Source: CAISTG01 sp964455185 (GTDB lineage: Bacteria > Patescibacteriota > Patescibacteriia > 2-01-FULL-39-33). Taken from it: DNA of 23,691 nucleotides. The position numbers and the translations under genes were made by a program. The stretch spans positions 1 through 23,691 of the forward strand of contig CAYVUR010000010.1 of NCBI GenBank assembly GCA_964455185.1, in the 5' to 3' direction. Below, piece by piece: positions 8,587-16,219 of the stretch. Within the stretch, counting starts at the first letter, position 1. Each line of letters begins with the position of its first letter. The notes beneath the pieces are model-generated. The model did no database searches, had not been told where the DNA came from, and was given only the letters and a program-made list of their open reading frames with translations.

Positions 8587-9125
8587 GTTTAATTTATAAA
8601 TTCAAAAAACAAATAATCTCAGTTATTTTAAGTTTAGTTTCTCTTTTAATTGTAATAATTTTAATAATTATTCCAACTTTCAAAGCTATCAATTCTCTTA
8701 ATAAAGAGATAAAACAACAAGAAAAAGAATTAGAAAATCAATTAGCAAGGGGCCTTAATGCTAAAAAAATAAAAGAAAAACTTAATGAAATAGAAATTTA
8801 TATTAATGATATAGATAAAATTTTTTTAGAAAAAGAAAGTGAATTAAAAATAATAACACAATTAGAATCTTTAGCTTCAACTAATGGAATTGAAATATTA
8901 ATTAAACCTGATTTTAAAATTCAAAATTTTAATAATAATATTGGTATATTTCCTTTATCTATGACTATTTATGGTAATTATTTATCAATCATGAAATTTC
9001 TAAAAGACCTTGAATGCCAAGAATATTATTATAATATTGATAATGCTAATCTTTCGAGAATTGATAATAAAAACTTTAGTATTATTAGTTTAAATATTTC
9101 AGGAAATTTCTTTATTAAGAAATAG
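8583..9125 (+). CDS. pilO: Pilus assembly protein PilO-like
   Basis: A 180-residue bitopic membrane protein with a transmembrane helix at about residues 12-34. A long Lys/Glu-rich coiled coil follows (about 35-90), then a compact ferredoxin-like domain (ITQLESLASTNGIEI through SLNISGNFF). This architecture and its position directly after pilN identify it as PilO; sequence conservation in the family is low, so context carries much of the weight. Translation is coupled to pilN through an ATGA overlap. Confidence 0.85.
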   Translation: MSLIYKFKKQIISVILSLVSLLIVIILIIIPTFKAINSLNKEIKQQEKELENQLARGLNAKKIKEKLNEIEIYINDIDKIFLEKESELKIITQLESLASTNGIEILIKPDFKIQNFNNNIGIFPLSMTIYGNYLSIMKFLKDLECQEYYYNIDNANLSRIDNKNFSIISLNISGNFFIKK

Positions 9126-9131
9126 AAAAAT

Positions 9132-9440
9132 ATGTCTAAAATAAAAACAAAAATAAAGCCCTTACTTAACAATAATTATTTATTAAAATATATTTATCTA
9201 ATTTCAGTCGTTTTAGGAACAATAACCCTTTTAAGTGTTATGTTATTTTTATATCATAATGTTTATGAAACATTAGCTCAAGCTGAATTAGTTAATAATT
9301 TAAAAACTGAAGTAGTTAATGAAAATATTAATCTTAATAAATTTAATGAAATTATTGAAAAATTAAAAAAGAAATCTTCTTGTACTGAATTAAAAATTTC
9401 AGAATTACGTGACCCTACAGTTTTTGTTGAAAATCAATAA
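9132..9440 (+). CDS. Small membrane protein at the end of the pil operon
   Basis: A 102-residue protein with a basic cytoplasmic N-terminus (about 1-20), one transmembrane helix (about 21-43) and an extracytoplasmic, charged tail with coiled-coil character. It follows pilO by 6 nt and is the last gene before the operon terminator. I do not recognise a family. By position it stands where PilP occurs in Proteobacteria, and its tail ends in LRDPTVF, slightly like the RDPF segment of PilP, but it lacks a lipobox and a PilP beta domain. It may be a third member of the PilN/PilO membrane complex in this lineage (inference). Confidence 0.7.
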   Translation: MSKIKTKIKPLLNNNYLLKYIYLISVVLGTITLLSVMLFLYHNVYETLAQAELVNNLKTEVVNENINLNKFNEIIEKLKKKSSCTELKISELRDPTVFVENQ

Positions 9441-9450
9441 TCAAAAACCA

Positions 9451-9496
9451 TAAATTAAAAATTGACCTTAATAAAGACAGGTCAATTTTTAATTTA
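9451..9496. terminator. Bidirectional intrinsic terminator
   Basis: A perfect 18-bp inverted repeat (9451-9468 with 9479-9496) around a 10-nt loop has A/T tracts on both sides. It sits between the convergent pil operon (+) and isc operon (-) and can end both. Confidence 0.88.
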
Positions 9497-9507
9497 TATT
9501 TTACGAT

Positions 9508-10716
9508 TTAATTTTTAAGAGGAGACATCTGCCTTAATTTCTCTATTATTGATGGTAAATATTTTAGCAAAGCCTCAATATCTGATTTTTTTGTAAATCT
9601 ACCCAAAGTCAAACGTAAACTACCATGGGCATATTCAATCGGAACACCAATTGCTAAAAGTACATGACTAGGTTCAAGAGAGCCAGAGGAACAAGCTGAG
9701 CCAGTAGAAGCACAGATTCCTTGTTGTGATAACATTAAGACCACACTCTCCCCTTCTACTCCAGGAAAAATAAAATTAGCATTATTGGGTAATCGATTTT
9801 CCAAGGATCCATTAAGGAAGCAATTCGGTATTTTTGTTAAAACTTGTTTAACCAAAAAATCACGCAATTTTTTAATACTTTCAATTTCCTTTTTTCTCTC
9901 TAATTTATCAGAGATAAGCTCTATTGCCTTACCAAAACCTACAATGCCAGCGACATTATATGTTCCGCTTCTTGCTCCTTGTTGTTGTCCTCCGCCATAA
10001 ATTAATGGTTCTAATTTTATTCCGGGACCAACATAAAGAACTCCTACTCCTTTTGGTCCATAAATTTTATGAGCTGAGAGAGACATCATATCAACACCTA
10101 ATTTTTTAACATCACAATTAATATAAGCTGGGGCCTGAGTAGCATCAGTATGAAATAAAATTTTTCTTTCGTTTCTTTTAGAATTAACTTTATTTATAAC
10201 CTCTGATAGTTTAGCAATTGGTTGAATTGAACCAATTTCATTATTAGCTAACATAATTGAAACTAAAACAGTATTTGTTTTAATGGCATTTTTCAAATCC
10301 TTACAAGAAACTAATCCATTTTTATCAACTTTTAAATAAGTAGCTTCAGCTAAACCATTTTTTACTAATTTACGTACCGGTTCAATTATTGCTTCGTGTT
10401 CTATTGCTGAAATAATAATATGAGGTTTTAATTTAAAATCTAAATTACTTATAGTTTTTATAACTCCCCAAATAGCCCAATTATCGCTTTCAGTAGCTCC
10501 ACTAGTAAAATAAATATTCTCTGACTTGCAATTCAAAAAAGAAGCAATTTGATTTCTGGCAGTCTCCACAGCAACTCTTGCTTCAGTTCCTTTATTATGC
10601 AAAGAGGAAGCATTACCAAATTTTTCTATAAAATATGGAGACATTGCTTTTAAAACTCTAGAATCAACTGGAGTAGTAGCAGCATTATCTAAATAAAAAA
10701 ATTTTTGTTTTGTCAT
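9508..10716 (-). CDS. iscS: Cysteine desulfurase IscS/NifS
   Basis: A 402-residue PLP enzyme that removes sulfur from L-cysteine as an enzyme-bound persulfide for Fe-S cluster assembly and tRNA thiolation. The PLP Schiff-base lysine is K217 in SLSAHKIYGPKG. The catalytic cysteine is C342 in STGSACSSGSLEPS, on the long loop of group I desulfurases. The C-terminus (LRLTLGRFTKKSDIE, then MSPL) matches IscS closely, and length is normal (E. coli 404). It is the last gene of an operon with iscR, iscU and nfu, 6 nt after nfu, which points to Fe-S assembly as its main job. Confidence 0.96.
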   Translation of the reverse strand: MTKQKFFYLDNAATTPVDSRVLKAMSPYFIEKFGNASSLHNKGTEARVAVETARNQIASFLNCKSENIYFTSGATESDNWAIWGVIKTISNLDFKLKPHIIISAIEHEAIIEPVRKLVKNGLAEATYLKVDKNGLVSCKDLKNAIKTNTVLVSIMLANNEIGSIQPIAKLSEVINKVNSKRNERKILFHTDATQAPAYINCDVKKLGVDMMSLSAHKIYGPKGVGVLYVGPGIKLEPLIYGGGQQQGARSGTYNVAGIVGFGKAIELISDKLERKKEIESIKKLRDFLVKQVLTKIPNCFLNGSLENRLPNNANFIFPGVEGESVVLMLSQQGICASTGSACSSGSLEPSHVLLAIGVPIEYAHGSLRLTLGRFTKKSDIEALLKYLPSIIEKLRQMSPLKN

Positions 10717-10722
10717 AATTTT

Positions 10723-10959
10723 TTATACAGCAATTAATTCTTTAACTTCAGGAACTCTTTCTTTAACCACCATACCAATACCATTCTGTAATGTCATTAT
10801 CGACATTGGGCAACCATGGCAAGCTCCTTGTAATCTAACTTTTAATTCACCTGATTTATGGTCAAAAGAAACAAATTCAACATCACCTCCATCCATTTGT
10901 AAATGAGGCCTAACTTCATTAAGCGCTTGTTTTATTTTTTTCTCAATGTTTTCTGACAT
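10723..10959 (-). CDS. NifU C-terminal-like (Nfu) Fe-S carrier
   Basis: A 78-residue protein that consists of a single Nfu domain. The CxxC motif C47-C50 (GACHGCPMS) would bind a bridging 4Fe-4S cluster between two monomers for delivery to target proteins. The N-terminal half has the conserved VRPHLQMDGGDVEFV. It lies between iscU and iscS with gaps of 3 and 6 nt. No A-type carrier, ferredoxin or HscA/HscB gene is next to it, so Nfu may be the main cluster carrier here (inference). Confidence 0.93.
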   Translation of the reverse strand: MSENIEKKIKQALNEVRPHLQMDGGDVEFVSFDHKSGELKVRLQGACHGCPMSIMTLQNGIGMVVKERVPEVKELIAV

Positions 10960-10962
10960 ATT

Positions 10963-11331
10963 TTATTTATTTTTATTCTTATAATTTTCTATTGCTTTAG
11001 CTAAAGCATCATGCGCTAACACTGAACAATGCAATTTAGGAGCTGGCAATCCACCCAATTCTTTAGCTATATCAAGTTTTTCAATTTTTAAAGCTTCATC
11101 AATTGTTTTTCCTTTAACCATCTCAGTTAACATTGAAGAAGTAGCTATAGCGGCGCCACAACCTAAAGTTTCAAATTTAATATCAGTTATTTTATTATTA
11201 TCAATTTTTAAATATAACTTCATAACATCTCCACAAACAGGATTACCGACTTGTCCAATAGCATCAGCATCAGGAATTGAGCCCTGATTACGAGGATTAT
11301 GAAAATGATCCATTACTTTTTCAGTATACAT
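10963..11331 (-). CDS. iscU: Fe-S scaffold protein IscU
   Basis: A 122-residue scaffold on which the cluster is built with sulfur from IscS. The three cluster cysteines are present: C33 (NPVCGD, with D35), C58 (LGCGAA) and C102 (HCSVLA, with H101). The N-terminus MYTEKVMDHFHNPRNQG is typical of IscU/NifU-N. The LPPVK-type chaperone-recognition loop of E. coli IscU is replaced by LPAPK, in keeping with the absence of nearby hscA/hscB. It is slightly shorter than E. coli IscU (128). Second gene of the operon. Confidence 0.94.
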   Translation of the reverse strand: MYTEKVMDHFHNPRNQGSIPDADAIGQVGNPVCGDVMKLYLKIDNNKITDIKFETLGCGAAIATSSMLTEMVKGKTIDEALKIEKLDIAKELGGLPAPKLHCSVLAHDALAKAIENYKNKNK

Positions 11332-11340
11332 AAATATATT

Positions 11341-11742
11341 TTAAATTAAATTACTTAATTTAAATTTTCTTAAAGTTTTAATAATATTTTTTTGTAATTC
11401 ATCCCAAACTTTTCTAGTTAAACACCCTTTAACACTACAACCAATTTTTTCGCTTTCTCCCGCCATACAATAAAAAACAGCCAAAGGACCTTCTAAAGCT
11501 TCAACAATTTCAAATACATTTATTTGAGAAGCGGGACGAGACAAAATATATCCACCATCAGAACCTTTAACAGAAGAAACTAAATCATTAGCTTTAAGTT
11601 TAGAAAATATTTGTTCTAAATATGATTGAGATATATGATCTGCTTTAGCAATTTGTGCTAAAGAAATAGGTTTTCCATCTTTAATTTTTGCTAATCGAAT
11701 CATGGCTTTTAAACCATATTCGGTTTTAGTGGTAAACATCAT
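11341..11742 (-). CDS. iscR: Rrf2-family regulator, IscR-like
   Basis: A 133-residue winged-helix transcription factor. The N-terminus (TTKTEYGLKAMIRLAK) and the recognition helix region (ISQSYLEQIFSKLKANDLV followed by GSDGGYILSRP) are standard for Rrf2 proteins. Three cysteines, C92, C102 and C107, stand where IscR carries its cluster ligands, but the spacing (x9, x4) differs from the x5, x5 of E. coli IscR. It probably senses Fe-S status and regulates its own operon. Two adjacent ATGs (11742 and 11739) are both possible starts. A strong promoter overlapped by a long palindrome lies 40-80 nt upstream. Confidence 0.9.
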   Translation of the reverse strand: MMFTTKTEYGLKAMIRLAKIKDGKPISLAQIAKADHISQSYLEQIFSKLKANDLVSSVKGSDGGYILSRPASQINVFEIVEALEGPLAVFYCMAGESEKIGCSVKGCLTRKVWDELQKNIIKTLRKFKLSNLI

Positions 11743-11780
11743 ACATTTATAATATCCTACTTTTTTTGTGGGTTATTATT

Positions 11781-11809
11781 AATATATAAAACAAATACCT
11801 ACTTGTCAA
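11781..11809 (-). promoter_or_regulatory. Promoter of the isc operon
   Basis: On the - strand, TTGACA (11809-11804) and TATATT (11786-11781) are separated by 17 nt. The predicted start near 11774 gives a leader of about 30 nt before the iscR ATG. Confidence 0.82.
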
Positions 11810-11819
11810 GTAGGTATTT
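11793..11819. promoter_or_regulatory. 27-bp palindrome over the isc -35 box, probable IscR operator
   Basis: A perfect palindrome with 13-bp arms (each arm AAATACCTACTTG or its complement) around a single central base. The -35 hexamer sits at its centre, so a dimeric regulator bound here would block RNA polymerase. The outer ATACC...GGTAT half sites recall the ends of type 1 IscR sites. The position, 50-77 bp upstream of an IscR-like gene, supports autoregulation. It is also 5 bp past the stop of the C39-like gene, so the RNA hairpin may end that transcript as well. Confidence 0.72.
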
Positions 11820-11823
11820 ATAA

Positions 11824-12648
11824 TTAAGATTTTTTAACGATTATTATTAATTTTTTACCTTGAATAATTTCTTCTTCAGTCATACCATCTTTAGCTAATT
11901 CATGATTCCAATTATGAATTGAATTGAGTAATATATTATAAGAATATTTATAACTATTACCTTTACGAGTACCAGGATCATTAGTAATAAATTCTTTATT
12001 ATTATAACCCTTAATAACTAACATATGATAAATTGGACCGGGTTGTTTGAAATTAGGATTTTTAAGCTTTCGTCCAGCCGCTGGAATGATAATTAAATTT
12101 CCTTTTGATAATTCATATTTAATTTTATCAACCGTAACTTCTTCTGATAATTGAGCTTCTAATTGAAAATAATCTTTTAATATTTCAACCACTTCTTCGG
12201 CTGTAACATCAACTTTATATCCCTGCTCTTTCTCCCATTTTAATATTTTTTGTAATTCCTCTTCCATAATTGCTTCTGTCAGCGGTTGGCTTTTAAAATA
12301 TTTAGCCACCATAATCATTGATGCTTCTTCACAAGTTTCTTCATGAACTTCATCCCAATTAGCAAATGGAGCTTGTTGAGCAAAAAAAACTGGCCATTCA
12401 ATTTTATCTGGTATTTCAAATTTTTTGTTTTCTATTTTATTATTAATATTAAAAGATTCTTTATTTTCTAAAAAATCTTTTTTCTCTTTTGTTATAGTTG
12501 TTGTTTCATTCTCTTTATTAGAAATTATATTTTTTTCTTTAACAATATCTTCTGGTTGAACAAAAACAGAGGTTGTATAATTTTTTTGTTCACAACCAAT
12601 TAATAAAAAAAACGTAACTATAAGAAAAAATATTAGTAAAAATCTCAT
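11824..12648 (-). CDS. C39-like cysteine peptidase, lipoprotein
   Basis: A 274-residue predicted lipoprotein with a hydrophobic signal and lipobox LLIGC (C19). A Lys/Glu/Asn-rich linker follows to about residue 78. The rest is a papain-like C39_2-type domain: Gln in FFAQQAP (oxyanion hole), catalytic C106 in WDEVHEETCEEAS, H208 in GPIYHMLVIKGY and D224 in ITNDPGT. It would act outside the membrane on peptides or the cell wall; the substrate is unknown. Its ATG overlaps the TAA of the preceding lipoprotein gene (TAATG), so the two are coupled. Unlike bacteriocin-exporter C39 domains it has no ABC transporter attached. Confidence 0.85.
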   Translation of the reverse strand: MRFLLIFFLIVTFFLLIGCEQKNYTTSVFVQPEDIVKEKNIISNKENETTTITKEKKDFLENKESFNINNKIENKKFEIPDKIEWPVFFAQQAPFANWDEVHEETCEEASMIMVAKYFKSQPLTEAIMEEELQKILKWEKEQGYKVDVTAEEVVEILKDYFQLEAQLSEEVTVDKIKYELSKGNLIIIPAAGRKLKNPNFKQPGPIYHMLVIKGYNNKEFITNDPGTRKGNSYKYSYNILLNSIHNWNHELAKDGMTEEEIIQGKKLIIIVKKS

Positions 12649-13297
12649 TAACAGGGATTATTTTTTGTTTCTTCTTTTTCAATTATTTCATAAGCTTTGT
12701 CACCATTAACTTCTATAATTCCTTGATAAAAAGTCATGATACAACATTGGCCGTCCATAAATTGAAAATTATATTTACTACTAGCTATAAAGGTTAATTG
12801 AATATTTTGTAATTGTTTTAACTTATTATATAATTCAAGATCGCTAGATAATTTATATCTATTTTTAATAAAATCTGATAAATTTTTATTACTATTAATC
12901 AAAGAATCAATTGCTGATTGAGGCACTGGATTAGGCATACCAAAACATACACCAGGATTATATTTATCTATTAAATACATTTTAGCGATTAATTCCGAAG
13001 TTATATTAAAAGATTTCTCAGAATCTTTTATTACTGTCTCAATTGCTTCAGAATTAGAAGTTGCTAATCCGGCATCANNNNNNNNNNNNNNNNNNNNNNN
13101 NNNNNNNNNNNNNNNNNNNNNNNNNNNNNNNNTAATTGATTATCATCTAAATCTTCTTTTTTAAAATTTTCTTCTTTAGAATTATTTAATAAATCATTGT
13201 TTTCTTTTTGATCATTATTTAATTTGTTTTTAGTAATATCTAAAGAGCAACCAGTTAAACTGATGGTAAGTAGTAATAAAATAATAATTTTTTTCAT
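12648..13297 (-). CDS. Lipoprotein of unknown function, interrupted by an assembly gap
   Basis: I read this as one gene. The N-terminal part (13297-13133) has a signal peptide with lipobox LTGC (C17) and a Lys/Asn/Glu-rich linker. Beyond the N run (13078-13132), a frame stays open from 13076 to the stop at 12648, with no need for the internal ATG at 12980. With exactly 55 Ns the two parts are out of frame; a true gap of 53 or 56 bases would join them into about 216 residues. The C-terminal part contains NPGVCFGMPNPVP and a Cys pair (QCCIM). I do not recognise a domain. It is coupled to the C39-like peptidase by a one-base overlap and lies 33 nt after uvrA. Confidence 0.7.
13078..13132. other. 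Assembly gap (55 N)
   Basis: A run of unknown bases inside the lipoprotein gene. The stated size cannot be exact if the gene is intact, because it breaks the reading frame. Confidence 0.95.
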
Positions 13298-13330
13298 AAT
13301 TTAAATTTATTATATATTTATTATAACAAA

Positions 13331-15892
13331 TTATTTCAAATAATGCCTTAAATAATCACCAGTTATACTATTTTTAAATCTTGTAAGTTGTTCAGGAGTT
13401 CCTTGAGCAATTATTCTACCTCCCCCATCACCACCTTCTGGACCAAGGTCAATAATCCAATCAGCCTCTTTAATAATATGCATATTATGCTCAATTAACA
13501 TAACACTATTACCTTTATCAATTAATTTATTAAGGGATTTAAGTAATAATTCAATGTCATGATAATGTAAACCAACTGATGGCTCATCTAAAAGATATAA
13601 CGTTTTTGCGCCAAGAGTATGTGTCAGTTCGCGCGCTAATTTAATTCGTTGTGCTTCACCACCAGAAAGTGTTGTAGCTGATTGTCCTAATTGTAAATAA
13701 CCTAAACCAACTTCAGAAAGTACTTTCAATTTATCAGTAATTAAATATTGGCCATCAAAATATTCTATCGCTTCATCAATTGTTAATTGTAAAACATCAG
13801 AAATATTTTTATTTTTATATTTAACTTGCAAAGTTTCACGATTAAATCTTTTACCATGACAAACTTCACATTCTACTAAAACCGCTGGTAAAAAATGCAT
13901 TTCAATTAAATTAAAACCAGCGCCATCACAAGCTTCACAACGACCACCGGGACGATTAAAAGAAAACCTTGAGGCTGTATAAGCACGCTCACGCGAAGCT
14001 GAAAGAGTAGCAAAAAATTCACGAATTGGTGTAAAAATTCCCGTATAAGTAGCGGGATTACTACGTGGAGTACGCCCAATCGGAGACTGATCAACAATCA
14101 CAACTTTATTTATATATTCACTACCAATTAATTTAGCAATACCCATTATCTCTTTATTAAATCCGTGTTTAATCTTAATTAAATTTTTATAAAGAGCTTC
14201 ATACATTAAAGTTGATTTGCCACTGCCAGAAACTCCGGTTAATACTACTAACTTACGCAAAGGAAATTCAACATTAATATTTTTAAGATTATTAATTTTA
14301 GCTCCAATTATTTTAATAGATTCTGTATTTTTAATTCGACGTGTACAATCTAAATTAATTTCTTTTTCGCCACGTAGATATTTCAAAGTTAAAGATTCAT
14401 TAAAATCCTTACCATTAAGTAATTTTTTAGTTTCTCCAATAGCCGTAATTTCTCCTCCTTGTTTACCAGCATAAGGACCAAGATCGACTAAATAATCAGA
14501 ATTTTTTATCATGCTTTCATCATGTTCAACTATGATAACAGTATTATTTTGATTACGTAAAGACTTTAAGGTTTCAATTAATCTATTAGTATCACGTTCA
14601 TGCAAACCAATGGTTGGTTCATCAAGAACATATAAAGTATGAGATAAATGAGAACCAATTTGAGAAGCTAAACGAATACGTTGCGCCTCGCCACCAGAAA
14701 GAGTTTCAGCATTACGATCAAGTGTGAGATAACTAATTCCTACCTTAAGTAAAAAATCTAAACGTGCAATAATTTCATAAACAATTGTTTCGCCAATAAT
14801 TTTTTGGCGTTCAGTCATTGTTTCATAATATTCAGTAAAAAATTTATATAGTTGATCCAAGCTTAATGACGTTAATTCTGATAAATTTTTACCTTTAATA
14901 TGCACTGACAAAGCATTTTCATTTAAACGCTTACCGTTACAGGTTAAACAATTTTCTATCACTCGTTCATATTTATTTTCTCCTTCTATATCGTCTTCAT
15001 TTTTGGGTTTAAGTACCCATTTTTCTTTATAACCTAAGCCATGACATTCTTTACAAGCACCATGCGGTGAATTAAAAGAAAACAATCTAGGTTCAAGTTC
15101 AGGAAAAGCAAAACCATCATTAGGACAGGTCCAATTAGAAGATAATAACATTTCATCAATTTCTTTTTTATCTAAACAAAAAATAATACGCACTAATCCT
15201 TTAGCGGCCTCTAAAGAATACTCTACTGATTCCGATAATCTTGATTCATCAGTTAGTTGTAATTTATCAATAACAATATCAATTGAGTGTTTGTTATTTT
15301 TTGTTAATCTAATTTGCTCATGTAATGAATAATATTTACCATCAATTCTAGCTTCACTATAACCTAAAGCTAATTGATCATAAAGCATTTGATAATATTC
15401 ACCTTTACGATCAATTACTAATGGCGCCAATATTTTAATATGATCTGCTTTTATTTTTTTAACGCGGTCAATGATAATTTCCAACATTTCATCAAGTGCC
15501 ATTTTAGAAATTTTAGTACCACATAATGGACAATAAACTTCGCCTAATCTAGCATATAAAACTCGCAAATAATCATAAATTTCAGTTAAAGTTCCTACTG
15601 TAGAACGTGGATTATGTGATAAAGCCTTCTGATCAATAGAAATAGCTGGAGCTAAACCAATAATTTCATCAACGTCTGCTGGTTTCATTTGGCCTAAAAA
15701 TTGACGAGCATAAGGTGAAAGAGATTCAATATAACGCCTTTGACCTTCGGCAAAAATAGTATCAAAGGCCAAAGAAGATTTACCACTACCGGAAACTCCA
15801 GTTATAACTATTAATTTATTATGAGGTATTTCTAAAGAAATATTTTTTAAATTGTGTACTCGTGCTCCACGAATAATTATTTTATCTTCCAT
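13331..15892 (-). CDS. uvrA: Excinuclease ABC subunit A
   Basis: An 853-residue dimeric ABC ATPase that finds bulky DNA lesions and loads UvrB in nucleotide excision repair. Both ATPase modules are complete: Walker A TGVSGSGKSS (31-40) and TGVSGSGKST (552-561), two LSGGEAQRI signatures (398-406 and a second copy) and two DEP Walker B motifs. The C-terminal zinc finger (CEAC through CEVC) is intact. Two oddities: the first zinc site reads C256, D259, C280, C283, so one ligand is Asp rather than Cys; and only about 31 residues lie between C283 and C315, where E. coli UvrA has roughly 130, so the insertion domain is missing. This explains the short length (usual 940). It may be transcribed with the lipoprotein gene 33 nt downstream. 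Confidence 0.96.
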   Translation of the reverse strand: MEDKIIIRGARVHNLKNISLEIPHNKLIVITGVSGSGKSSLAFDTIFAEGQRRYIESLSPYARQFLGQMKPADVDEIIGLAPAISIDQKALSHNPRSTVGTLTEIYDYLRVLYARLGEVYCPLCGTKISKMALDEMLEIIIDRVKKIKADHIKILAPLVIDRKGEYYQMLYDQLALGYSEARIDGKYYSLHEQIRLTKNNKHSIDIVIDKLQLTDESRLSESVEYSLEAAKGLVRIIFCLDKKEIDEMLLSSNWTCPNDGFAFPELEPRLFSFNSPHGACKECHGLGYKEKWVLKPKNEDDIEGENKYERVIENCLTCNGKRLNENALSVHIKGKNLSELTSLSLDQLYKFFTEYYETMTERQKIIGETIVYEIIARLDFLLKVGISYLTLDRNAETLSGGEAQRIRLASQIGSHLSHTLYVLDEPTIGLHERDTNRLIETLKSLRNQNNTVIIVEHDESMIKNSDYLVDLGPYAGKQGGEITAIGETKKLLNGKDFNESLTLKYLRGEKEINLDCTRRIKNTESIKIIGAKINNLKNINVEFPLRKLVVLTGVSGSGKSTLMYEALYKNLIKIKHGFNKEIMGIAKLIGSEYINKVVIVDQSPIGRTPRSNPATYTGIFTPIREFFATLSASRERAYTASRFSFNRPGGRCEACDGAGFNLIEMHFLPAVLVECEVCHGKRFNRETLQVKYKNKNISDVLQLTIDEAIEYFDGQYLITDKLKVLSEVGLGYLQLGQSATTLSGGEAQRIKLARELTHTLGAKTLYLLDEPSVGLHYHDIELLLKSLNKLIDKGNSVMLIEHNMHIIKEADWIIDLGPEGGDGGGRIIAQGTPEQLTRFKNSITGDYLRHYLK

Positions 15893-15950
15893 ATTAACTA
15901 TAAATTATGAAAAATATATTAATAAGTCAAAAAAATATTAAATTAATATA

Positions 15951-15979
15951 TTGACAATAAATTAATAAAATGATAAAAT
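15951..15979 (+). promoter_or_regulatory. Promoter of the small Cys-protein gene
   Basis: TTGACA (15951-15956) and TAAAAT (15974-15979) are separated by 17 nt, with an extended TG at 15971-15972. The leader to the ATG at 16044 is about 58 nt. It diverges from uvrA. Confidence 0.82.
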
Positions 15980-16043
15980 CAAAAATTAAAAAGAGTCTGC
16001 ACATTATATAAACTAAACCACTAAATAAAAGGAGTTTATTATT

Positions 16044-16214
16044 ATGGATCCAAATTGTCCACTTAGAACACCAAAAAAAGGAACACCTTGTCCTTATGGG
16101 TTTGATGACCCAAGAGAATGTTTTGATGACCTACCTCCTTGTCAAAATTCAGCTAAAAAAAATCAAACAAATTATAATCAAAACAAGGATGAGAAAAAAA
16201 TAAATCCAAACTAA
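16044..16214 (+). CDS. Small cysteine-containing protein of unknown function (56 aa)
   Basis: A 56-residue ORF (ATG 16044, TAA 16212-16214) with a strong ribosome binding site, AAAGGAGT at 16028-16035, 9 nt before the start. The N-terminal 33 residues hold four cysteines (C5, C16, C26, C33) among prolines, glycines and acidic residues: NCPLRTPKKGTPCPYGFDD, then RECFDDLPPC. The C-terminal 23 residues are Lys/Asn/Gln-rich and probably disordered. The Cys spacing (x10, x9, x6) suggests a metal knuckle or disulfides, but matches no zinc finger I know. No signal peptide or membrane helix is visible, so it is probably cytoplasmic. It stands alone between its own promoter and terminator, between divergent uvrA and convergent cysS. 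Function unknown. Confidence 0.8.
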   Translation: MDPNCPLRTPKKGTPCPYGFDDPRECFDDLPPCQNSAKKNQTNYNQNKDEKKINPN

Positions 16215-16219
16215 ATTAA

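Noticed and set aside
9785..10109. ORFs on the + strand opposite iscS
   Set aside because: They are antisense shadows of a well-conserved gene, without ribosome binding sites or recognisable domains.
12648..12980. Separate 110-aa gene starting at 12980
   Set aside because: The frame is open upstream to the N gap with coherent sequence, and no ribosome binding site precedes 12980. It is the C-terminal part of the lipoprotein.
13309..13339. Promoter for the lipoprotein gene on the - strand
   Set aside because: Two TATAAT-like hexamers occur, but the only -35-like sequence (TTGAAA) lies 19 nt from one and 8 nt from the other. In DNA this AT-rich the match is not significant; read-through from uvrA is as likely.
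15905..15930. Promoter for uvrA on the - strand
   Set aside because: TTGACT and CATAAT are only 14 nt apart, too close for a standard promoter. I cannot assign the uvrA promoter.
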